A stretch of DNA of 6,293 nt from Synechococcus sp. HW_metabat.54 (lineage in GTDB: Bacteria; Cyanobacteriota; Cyanobacteriia; PCC-6307; Cyanobiaceae): NCBI GenBank assembly GCA_018623675.1, contig JAAZVJ010000062.1, forward strand, positions 1-6,293, read 5' to 3'. The notes below the pieces were generated by a model. The model saw only the letters and a list, made by a program, of their open reading frames with translations, had not been told where the DNA came from and did not search any database. The translations under genes and the position numbers were made by a program. Each line of letters opens with the position of its first letter. Position 1 is the stretch's first letter. Of the stretch, positions 1-4,837 are shown piece by piece.

Positions 1-5
1 GGTCA

Positions 6-36
6 ATTATAAAAGCGCCCACGAACCACTGGTCAA
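6..36 (-). promoter_or_regulatory. candidate sigma-70 promoter reading leftward out of the window
   Basis: On the minus strand there is a TTGACC box (31-36) and a perfect TATAAT box (6-11), separated by 19 bases. The two hexamers fit a housekeeping promoter, but the spacer is longer than the usual 16-18. It lies about 60 bp beyond the grrM stop, so it would serve a gene beyond the left edge. The rest of 1-96 holds no gene and no convincing terminator hairpin that I can see. Confidence 0.35.
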
Positions 37-96
37 TCTCTTTTCACTTCTTTTGGACTTTGCTTGCGATTTCGTTGTCCTGGCGACCAAAAGACC

Positions 97-1245
97 TCAA
101 CCGGCCTGCAACGTCTGGGTTTCGAGTTGCTCCAGCAGCACATCAACGGGGATCTGCGTTGAAAACCGGCAGGCGCAGGTCTCACTGGCGTCGAGGGTGC
201 CGTGCTCCCAATACTTGTTGCTGCCAGTGCCACCACCACAGAAGCCGTAGTAATCACACTGCGTGCGACAGCGGCTCACCCCGGCATTCATGTCGTGCTG
301 CAAACGACGGAACACCTCGGTGGTCGTCGCCTCCTCCAATGAGACATCACGAAGATTGCCGAGGTTGAAGAGGCCATAGCGCTCGGTTTCCACCGAGAGC
401 AGCTCGGGATCAAAGGTGGAAAAGTTGCCCGCTGCATCCACGCTGAGAATCGAATAGGGGCGATTCATCTCGTTCTGACGGAGCCGCTGCCCGTAGTCGA
501 TCATCTCCAGCACTTGGGTGAATTCCCGCAGTTGAATCGGGAAACCATCCCGTTGATTGCACTGCCAGAAGCGTTGCAAAAAGGTGCGGTACTGGCTTTC
601 ACGCGTCAGACCCTGCATCGACGAGCGAACGTTGACCCCTTCCTGCTCTTCCACGTTGAAGCCGATCTGGTGGATGCCCTCATCCCGCAGGAAGGCATAC
701 ATCTGCTCCGGCTGACCAAGGGCTTCTTCCGTGAGCACGGCAATGGCATGGAACGGGATTCCATGGGTCTGCAGCGTGCGAATGCCGCGCATGGTGCGGG
801 CATGGGAGCCCTGACCATTACGGAAACGCCGATGGGAATCATGGAGCGCTTCCGGCCCATCCACACTCACGCCAACCACGATGCGATTGCGCTTGAAGCA
901 CTCCGCCCAGTGGTCGTTGATCAACGTGGCATTGGTCTGGATGTGCTGCTCGATCACAACCCCTTGCCGCTGCAACTCTTCAGTGGCCTGCTGCAACCGC
1001 TGCGTGGCCTGGTCATAAAACGTGGTGGGCAGCGTCAATGGCTCTCCTGCATGCCACAGGATTGAAAGATTGGGTCCCCAATAGGGGCTCTCATAAATCC
1101 TGCTGAGCAGCAGAGGAAGCTGCTCAAGATCAAACACCCGCCGCTTCTGACGGTCGGGCAAGTAGCAGTAGCTGCAGTCGAGGTTGCAAAGGGAGGTGGC
1201 CTGGATCACCACCAGGCCAATCGGACCAAAATCAGCGGTATTCAC
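97..1245 (-). CDS. grrM: GrrM, radical SAM/SPASM maturase of the GRRM system
   Basis: This is a radical SAM enzyme predicted to modify the Gly-rich precursor GrrA encoded just upstream. The protein is 382 aa from the chosen GTG start. The radical SAM cluster motif CNLDCSYCY is at residues 20-28, with cysteines 20, 24 and 27. The C-terminal SPASM-like region has cysteines at about 326, 330, 336, 357 and 359, in the pattern CX3CX5C then CXC, with a GFCGGG stretch. The GTG start overlaps the grrA TGA stop by four bases (GTGA) and is preceded by GGAGGG at 11 bases. An upstream ATG at 1356 would add 37 Arg/Trp-rich residues read out of frame from grrA, and I reject it. Enzymes of this group (XYE, GRRM, FXS maturases) are known to join an aromatic ring to the side chain of the residue two positions later, making three-residue cyclophanes. 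That GrrM does this here is inferred from GrrA's repeated aromatic-X-Asn motifs. The gene is the last of grrP-grrA-grrM. Confidence 0.93.
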   Translation of the reverse strand: MNTADFGPIGLVVIQATSLCNLDCSYCYLPDRQKRRVFDLEQLPLLLSRIYESPYWGPNLSILWHAGEPLTLPTTFYDQATQRLQQATEELQRQGVVIEQHIQTNATLINDHWAECFKRNRIVVGVSVDGPEALHDSHRRFRNGQGSHARTMRGIRTLQTHGIPFHAIAVLTEEALGQPEQMYAFLRDEGIHQIGFNVEEQEGVNVRSSMQGLTRESQYRTFLQRFWQCNQRDGFPIQLREFTQVLEMIDYGQRLRQNEMNRPYSILSVDAAGNFSTFDPELLSVETERYGLFNLGNLRDVSLEEATTTEVFRRLQHDMNAGVSRCRTQCDYYGFCGGGTGSNKYWEHGTLDASETCACRFSTQIPVDVLLEQLETQTLQAG

Positions 1246-1553
1246 CAGTTCGCGAACCCTCCGCGGTAGGCATTGGCGAAACCACCTCCGCCGCCGCCGT
1301 TGGCAAAACCGCGGCCGCGGCCATTGCCCCAGGCACGACCACCTCCATTCCCCCAAGCGCGAGCCAACAAATCGGGGGCCGTGGAAGCACCACCATTCAG
1401 AGAGGCCCAGGCCTCACGATCAAGTCGCTGAATGCGCTGCTCCAGAGCGTTGTCGTGATCTGGAGTGCTGTACACAGCGGCCCGACTGGACTCACAAAGC
1501 ACGGCACTGGCCGCGAGTGCGGCAGCCAGGCTCACAAGGGTTGTCTTGTTCAT
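1242..1553 (-). CDS. grrA: GrrA, secreted Gly-rich radical SAM-modified precursor
   Basis: This 103-aa protein is the likely substrate of GrrM. Residues 1-25 look like a Sec signal peptide: a short Lys-containing N-region, an Ala/Leu-rich core and probable cleavage after SRA at 25. A charged segment follows (about 31-48). The C-terminal part (65-103) is rich in Gly, Asn, Arg and aromatics. It contains five Omega-X-Asn motifs: WGN at 67-69 and 75-77, and FAN at 83-85, 92-94 and 100-102, spaced 8, 8, 9 and 8 residues apart. This fits the cyanobacterial rSAM-associated Gly-rich repeat family. Modification to Trp/Phe-Asn cyclophanes is inference. The ATG has no Shine-Dalgarno; the 25 bases upstream are pyrimidine-rich, which is odd beside grrP and grrM. 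It lies 50 bp after grrP and overlaps grrM by GTGA. Cys20 does not sit in a good lipobox, so it is probably not a lipoprotein. Confidence 0.9.
   Translation of the reverse strand: MNKTTLVSLAAALAASAVLCESSRAAVYSTPDHDNALEQRIQRLDREAWASLNGGASTAPDLLARAWGNGGGRAWGNGRGRGFANGGGGGGFANAYRGGFANW
1248..1355 (-). repeat. five-unit aromatic-X-Asn Gly-rich repeat in grrA
   Basis: This stretch encodes residues 67-102 of GrrA. There are two WGN units followed by three FAN units, separated by runs of Gly, Arg and Ala. The period is 8-9 residues (24-27 bp). The DNA is GC-rich and locally repetitive, including a run of GCC/GGC triplets around 1287-1305 that encodes the GGGGGG tract. Each unit supplies one aromatic and one Asn at the i and i+2 spacing used by cyclophane-forming radical SAM enzymes. 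Confidence 0.8.
1257..1262 (-). promoter_or_regulatory. ribosome binding site of grrM inside grrA
   Basis: The minus strand reads GGAGGG 11 bases before the GTG start of grrM. In the grrA frame these six bases are the Gly-Gly codons just before the last FAN motif. With the GTGA overlap it decides the grrM start and indicates translational coupling of precursor and maturase. Confidence 0.7.
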
Positions 1554-1582
1554 GGCAGAGAAGAGGAAGAAAGGAACGAATC

Positions 1583-1598
1583 GCGGTGAAACACCCGC
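1583..1598 (-). promoter_or_regulatory. small hairpin in the grrP-grrA spacer
   Basis: On the minus strand GCGG(G)TG and CACCGC can pair, with one bulged G and a three-T loop. This forms a short GC-rich stem just after the grrP stop. It is followed by a pyrimidine-rich leader rather than a clean T-run, so it is not a classical terminator. It could be a partial attenuator or an mRNA-stabilising end between grrP and the more highly needed precursor mRNA. It is short and could be chance. Confidence 0.3.
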
Positions 1599-1603
1599 AG
1601 GGG

Positions 1604-2512
1604 TTACTGATTGCTGAATTGCGCCGTCGTCGCCAGCACGATGCGGAAGAACTTGCTGATCTGGTCATCACTCAGACCAATGGCGCTGTCTTGGCCGATC
1701 CAGCGGTTGACTTCAGAACGCACGGCTGGGTCGTTGTCGACATAGGCCCCCAGCAGCCGCCCAATCGCCAAATTGCTCACATTGAGGAGCTTGGGCGTGG
1801 CATCACCCACAACGCAGCCCACCCCTGAACGGGCATAGGCACGTTCAGGCACCACAACCGCATCAGGAGCGGTGGCCTTGTGGTTGGCCTTCAACCAAAG
1901 GCTGTCGCCTCCCAGAACCTTCACGTCACCACTCTTGAGCGCAGCCAAGGCCTGCTCAGGGCCCTCGAAAAACTTGAACTGAACGTCATCCAGCGAGGCG
2001 GCGAGCACTGTGGAAGCAACGCTGTCTTGCACCACACCGATGGTCTGCCCTTTGAGGCTGGCGGGTGTGCCGTCATTGCCCTCGGGAGCCAAAAGCCGAA
2101 CCCCCCCGTTGGCAAAGGGAATGGTGTAGTCAACAGAAGTTTGACGTTCCCAGCTGAAGGCCACACCACAAGCCAGATCAGCTTCACCAGAGCGAATCTT
2201 GTCGAGGCCCTCACGCGCAGAAGCCACAGGCACCGGCTCGATGCTGAAGCTGTCGGCCTTCGCTTGAGGCGCAGTCTGCATCTGGTCTCGGATGGCCTCC
2301 AACACCACCATCGACAAGCCGTCGTAGGTGTCACCCTCTTTGGTGATCATCGGGAGTCCATCCCCGATCACAACAGCCCGAAGCGACCCCGTCTCAAATG
2401 CATTGGCGGCTGCAGCGTTGGCGGTGGCATCCGTTGCTGGCTTCTGACAGGCCACCACAGCCAAGGTCGAAAGAGCCAGTAATCCGCAGGTAGCCGTCTT
2501 ACGCAAACCCAT
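1604..2512 (-). CDS. grrP: GrrP, orphan substrate-binding lipoprotein of the GRRM system
   Basis: This 302-aa protein has the type 2 periplasmic binding fold of family 3 (amino-acid-type) solute-binding proteins. Residues 1-22 form a lipoprotein signal ending in the lipobox VVAC (Cys22), so the mature protein is probably lipid-anchored facing the periplasm. An Ala/Asn-rich linker (23-38) precedes the binding fold. Family landmarks are GSLRAVVIGDGLP (42-54), the helix with LDKIRSGEADLACG (103-116), WERQTSVDYTIPF (121-133), LKGQTIGVVQDS (153-164) and ALKSGDVKVLGGD (191-203). No ABC permease or ATPase gene lies nearby. This matches the extracellular substrate-binding orphan protein that accompanies GrrM and GrrA in cyanobacteria. 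The ATG at 2512 is chosen because AGAAGGA sits 7 bases upstream and the signal peptide starts there. The upstream ATG at 2590 would spoil the signal. Its ligand is unknown; it may bind GrrA or a cleavage product of it rather than an amino acid. Confidence 0.9.
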   Translation of the reverse strand: MGLRKTATCGLLALSTLAVVACQKPATDATANAAAANAFETGSLRAVVIGDGLPMITKEGDTYDGLSMVVLEAIRDQMQTAPQAKADSFSIEPVPVASAREGLDKIRSGEADLACGVAFSWERQTSVDYTIPFANGGVRLLAPEGNDGTPASLKGQTIGVVQDSVASTVLAASLDDVQFKFFEGPEQALAALKSGDVKVLGGDSLWLKANHKATAPDAVVVPERAYARSGVGCVVGDATPKLLNVSNLAIGRLLGAYVDNDPAVRSEVNRWIGQDSAIGLSDDQISKFFRIVLATTAQFSNQ

Positions 2513-2519
2513 GGCGCTG

Positions 2520-2526
2520 TCCTTCT
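2520..2526 (-). promoter_or_regulatory. ribosome binding site of grrP
   Basis: The minus strand reads AGAAGGA, ending 7 bases before the ATG at 2512. It supports that start over the longer in-frame ATG at 2590. The surrounding 108-bp spacer to miaE (2513-2620) also has a perfect CCCGATCGGG palindrome about 20 bases after the miaE stop. I find no convincing -35/-10 pair there, so grrP may be read through from aroQ-miaE or have its own weak promoter. Confidence 0.6.
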
Positions 2527-2620
2527 TAGGAGATCCGACAGACCTCAGATCTAGACAGAACGCCGAAAGTCGACCACACCCCCCAAGCAAACCTGCCCGA
2601 TCGGGATCAGCTCACCCCAA

Positions 2621-3283
2621 TCACCCAGTGACAACCCCCACCGAATGCATGCGCACATCCTCCGGACGCTTCAGCTCACCCGTCAGGATTTGCGCCTCAT
2701 GGGCTGCCAGCTCCTCCAATCGCGGCACGATCACGGAACGCGGCCAGCGCTCCTCACACAACACCCAATACAAACCAAAGTGGCGCGCTTCGCTGGCAAG
2801 CAACGCCCCGTACAGGTCCCTCAGCTGAGGATCTGGGCTGTGCTCCGCCAGCAAGGCCATGCGCTCATGGCTCCGGGCCTCAATCAAACCCGCCACCAGA
2901 AACGAATCGAGCATGCGTTGGGGTTCCGGGCGCCGCACCTGTTTGGCTAAGTCGGCGCCATAGCCGGGAGACGGCAAGGGCTCGAGGTAACGCCCCCGGG
3001 ACTTCAACACCTCCAACACCTGCTCGAAATGCTCCAGCTCTTCGCGCGCAAGCGGGCTGAGGGCCTCACCAAGCCCAGGCTCGCAGAGGTAGCGGAACAT
3101 CAACTGAACGGCCGCCCCTGCCGCCTTCCGCTCGCAGTGCGCGTGATCGATCAACACTTCGATGGGCCGGGCAATGGCCTGGTCCACCCAGGCGGCACTG
3201 GTGGGGGCTGCCAGCCAGCGGATGCTGGCCACAGATTTTTCCAACGGTGCCTGAACCGAAACGTCCGGAGAGGAGATCACCAT
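2621..3283 (-). CDS. miaE: tRNA-(ms2io6A)-hydroxylase MiaE
   Basis: MiaE is a diiron monooxygenase that uses O2 to hydroxylate the isopentenyl group of ms2i6A37 in tRNAs reading codons that start with U, giving ms2io6A. The protein is 220 aa. The ferritin-like ligand set is visible: Glu51 in HAHCERKAAG, Glu82 and His85 in EELEHFE, Glu135 in LIEARSHER, and Glu165 and His168 in SEARHF. This is the order expected for a four-helix-bundle diiron enzyme, and the length is usual for the cyanobacterial form. The ATG shares one base with the aroQ stop (TGATG), so the two genes are probably co-transcribed and translationally coupled. A GGTGGGG stretch lies upstream as a possible ribosome site. A tRNA-Tyr gene with the AAA36-38 loop expected of its substrates lies about 0.6 kb away on the other strand. 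Function is assigned by family recognition with good confidence. Confidence 0.93.
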   Translation of the reverse strand: MVISSPDVSVQAPLEKSVASIRWLAAPTSAAWVDQAIARPIEVLIDHAHCERKAAGAAVQLMFRYLCEPGLGEALSPLAREELEHFEQVLEVLKSRGRYLEPLPSPGYGADLAKQVRRPEPQRMLDSFLVAGLIEARSHERMALLAEHSPDPQLRDLYGALLASEARHFGLYWVLCEERWPRSVIVPRLEELAAHEAQILTGELKRPEDVRMHSVGVVTG

Positions 3284-3735
3284 CAGTTCGTCCCCACCGC
3301 ACGGTTTTGGAGATGGTGCACCAAAGCCTCAAGGGCGAGTCGATAGCTATCGGCACCGAAACCACAAATCACACCCACGGCGCGATCGGCCAAGTAAGAC
3401 TGATGCCTGAAGGGCTCTCGCGCATGCGTGTTGCTGAGATGCAGCTCCACATAAGGGATGGCAACGCCGAGAAGGGCGTCGCGCAGGGCAATGGACGTGT
3501 GGGTGTAAGCCCCGGCATTGATCAGGATGCCGTCGAACTGGCCCATGGCCTGATGGATTCGATCCACCAGGGCACCTTCGAAATTGCTTTGAAAGCAGTC
3601 GAGGGCAACCCCTAACTCTTGAGCCTTCGCCGTGAGTGATGTTTCGATCTGAGGCAGCGTCGCGCTGCCGTAAAGCCCAGGCTCCCGCTGACCAAGCAGG
3701 TTGAGGTTGGGGCCATTGAGCAGAAGCAGGCGCAT
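3283..3735 (-). CDS. aroQ: type II 3-dehydroquinate dehydratase
   Basis: This cytoplasmic enzyme converts 3-dehydroquinate to 3-dehydroshikimate in the shikimate pathway, which leads to aromatic amino acids and chorismate. The protein is 150 aa from the chosen start. It opens with the family hallmark [21 protein letters not shown]. Expected catalytic or binding residues are Arg17 and Tyr22 in the lid loop, Asn73 in [11 protein letters not shown], His99 in VELHLSN, and Arg110. The length is that of the usual dodecameric type II enzyme. An in-frame ATG at 3780 would add 15 residues with no family character. Neither start has a good Shine-Dalgarno, and I choose 3735 because the first beta strand begins there. 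The stop overlaps the miaE ATG by one base. It is the first gene of the leftward block and diverges from the tRNA genes. Confidence 0.93.
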   Translation of the reverse strand: MRLLLLNGPNLNLLGQREPGLYGSATLPQIETSLTAKAQELGVALDCFQSNFEGALVDRIHQAMGQFDGILINAGAYTHTSIALRDALLGVAIPYVELHLSNTHAREPFRHQSYLADRAVGVICGFGADSYRLALEALVHHLQNRAVGTN

Positions 3736-3831
3736 GGCCTCAGAGCGGGCTGAATGAGACCTGATCGTATCGAGACCCATCAGAAGGCCACAGCCCAGAG
3801 AGCCTCAGTGGAGACGGAAGGGAGGGTCGAC

Positions 3832-3840
3832 TGGTAAATT
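3832..3840 (+). promoter_or_regulatory. candidate extended -10 promoter for the tRNA genes
   Basis: TGGTAAATT matches an extended -10 element (TGn followed by TAAATT, four of six to TATAAT). It ends 13 bases before tRNA-Tyr. No good -35 is seen about 17 bases upstream. The whole aroQ-to-tRNA spacer (3736-3853) must carry divergent promoters; I see no clear one for aroQ on the minus strand beyond a weak TACGAT at 3764-3769. Confidence 0.35.
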
Positions 3841-3853
3841 CTTCGGGTGGTTC

Positions 3854-3935
3854 GGGTCGGTGCCCGAGTGGTTAATGGGGGCGGACTGTAAATCCGCTGG
3901 CTCTGCCTACGTTGGTTCAAATCCAACCCGGCCCA
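3854..3935 (+). tRNA. tRNA-Tyr (anticodon GTA)
   Basis: This is an 82-nt class II tRNA with a long variable arm. The acceptor stem GGGTCGG (3854-3860) pairs with CCGGCCC (3928-3934), with one G-U pair and discriminator A at 3935. The anticodon stem is GCGGA/TCCGC around loop CTGTAAA, with anticodon GTA at 3888-3890. The T arm is GTTGG-TTCAAAT-CCAAC (3911-3927). CCA is not encoded. Positions 36-38 of the loop read AAA, the recognition feature for prenylation of A37, so this tRNA should be a substrate of the MiaA/MiaB/MiaE route. Confidence 0.96.
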
Positions 3936-3945
3936 TCCTCCACAC

Positions 3946-4017
<72 letters not shown>

Positions 4018-4022
4018 TCCCA

Positions 4023-4045
4023 CCATTCCTTGGCACCAGGAATGG
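4023..4045 (+). terminator. hairpin just after the tRNA pair
   Basis: CCATTCCT (4023-4030) and AGGAATGG (4038-4045) form a perfect 8-bp stem around a 7-base loop that can pair a little further with a bulge. It starts 5 bases after tRNA-Thr. The sequence after it (ATGTTTCAG) has only a short T-run, so it would be a weak intrinsic terminator, or a 3' processing or stability element. Confidence 0.4.
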
Positions 4046-4086
4046 ATGTTTCAGTCACCCAAGACTCTTTGGGCGATTGAAGAATA

Positions 4087-4117
4087 TTGACAAGAATTGC
4101 ACCCCACTCTTCATAAC
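4087..4117 (+). promoter_or_regulatory. candidate promoter for the response regulator and kinase genes
   Basis: There is a perfect TTGACA -35 box at 4087-4092. The best -10 candidate is CATAAC (4112-4117, four of six to TATAAT) at 19 bases, so the spacing is long. Transcription from here would give a leader of roughly 145 bases before the ATG at 4271. The rest of 4018-4270 holds no gene; an apparent reading frame through it begins inside the tRNA genes. Confidence 0.3.
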
Positions 4118-4172
4118 TCAATTCAACGATCTGCTGGCGCTATTCATCGAAGATCCCAGTGGCAATCGAAGC

Positions 4173-4204
4173 CTTGAGGCAAAAACTCTTTTTTGCCTGT
4201 CAAG
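4173..4204 (+). promoter_or_regulatory. inverted repeat in the leader of the response regulator gene
   Basis: AGGCAAAAA (4177-4185) and TTTTTGCCT (4190-4198) are perfect 9-bp arms around a CTCT loop. CTTG (4173-4176) and CAAG (4201-4204) extend the stem across a two-base bulge. The A/T block lies inside the stem and no T-run follows, so it is not a standard terminator on either strand. It sits 66 bases before the start codon and could be an mRNA structure or an operator. Confidence 0.45.
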
Positions 4205-4270
4205 AGAGATGAAGCAAAAAGCGTTCTTCAGGAAAACGAACTAATTTTTGATTAAACCGCCCAATCCGGC

Positions 4271-4837
4271 ATGCGTTGCCTGGTGGTCGAGGACCAAACG
4301 ATCCTCCTGGATTTACTGGCCTCCGTTGTCGAAAGCTTCCCCGAGGTCCACATCGTCTTCAAGGCCGACAACGTCGCCAAGGCTCTTGATCAGGCGGCTA
4401 CAGCACCCCTGGATCTCGCCATCCTCGACTTGCATCTCCCCGACGGCGAGGGCAGCGACTTAGGTACGCAACTGGTTGAACAGCATCCAAACATCCAGCT
4501 GATCATTCTTTCGGGTTCAGCTCAAGACTTCCTCTGCCCGCCCCATCTCCGCAACGCCATTCGCGCTGTCATCGACAAAACCGATGCCTTCAATGCCCTG
4601 CAGCACTGCCTTACAACGCTGATTCAACCCGCTCATGAAGGGCTGACAGAACGCCAAAAGCAGGTGTATTCCTTGATCGGAGAAGGCAAAACAACCAAAG
4701 AGATCGCCCAAATACTCGGCAGCTCCCCCTCCACTGTTGAGAGCCATCGCAAAGCGATTGCCCAACGCCTCCAGATCAGCGGCGCCGAGCTGATCCGCGC
4801 AGCAGCCCTGCATCAACATCTGCAGAAGATCGAGTGA
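4271..4837 (+). CDS. NarL/FixJ-type response regulator
   Basis: This 188-aa protein is a two-component response regulator with a receiver domain followed by a LuxR-type DNA-binding domain. The receiver (about 1-118) shows the acidic pocket Glu7-Asp8, the phosphoacceptor Asp53 in LAILDLHLPDG, Ser81 and the conserved Lys103 in VIDKTDAF. The HTH domain (about 124-175) opens with GLTERQKQVYSLIGEGKTTK and has the recognition region SPSTVESHRK (152-161). On phosphorylation by its partner kinase it should bind DNA and alter transcription; its targets are not visible here. The ATG at 4271 has no clear Shine-Dalgarno, but no better in-frame start is seen and the receiver begins immediately. The stop overlaps the GTG of the kinase gene (GTGA). 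A luxR-only name such as fixJ or narL is not justified. Confidence 0.9.
   Translation: MRCLVVEDQTILLDLLASVVESFPEVHIVFKADNVAKALDQAATAPLDLAILDLHLPDGEGSDLGTQLVEQHPNIQLIILSGSAQDFLCPPHLRNAIRAVIDKTDAFNALQHCLTTLIQPAHEGLTERQKQVYSLIGEGKTTKEIAQILGSSPSTVESHRKAIAQRLQISGAELIRAAALHQHLQKIE

Noticed and set aside
514..1065. Open plus-strand frame of 183 codons across grrM
   Set aside because: It is antisense to a gene with clear radical SAM motifs, shows no recognisable domain and is explained by GC-rich codon bias.
1248..1355. CRISPR array or DNA-level tandem repeat
   Set aside because: The 24-27-bp periodicity follows from the repeated peptide motif in one open frame. There are no identical direct repeats with unrelated spacers.
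1246..1356. In-frame extension of GrrM to an ATG at 1356
   Set aside because: The 37 extra residues (Arg- and Trp-rich) are the grrA repeat read in another frame. The GTG at 1245 has a good ribosome site and the GTGA overlap.
1491..1553. GrrA as a lipoprotein through Cys20
   Set aside because: The residues before it (AVL) do not form a lipobox, as position -1 is Leu. A normal signal peptidase site (SRA) lies five residues later.
1184..1828. Open plus-strand frame of 214 codons across grrA and its flanks
   Set aside because: The Arg/His/Trp-rich translation is the mirror of the Gly-rich repeat and the grrP end. It has no start context or family character.
1880..2482. Open plus-strand frame of 200 codons opposite grrP
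   Set aside because: It is a shadow of the binding-protein gene, with low-complexity His/Arg-rich sequence and no domain.
2597..2610. CCCGATCGGG palindrome after miaE as a terminator
   Set aside because: The stem would have almost no loop and no T-run follows on the minus strand. I noted it only as a short palindrome.
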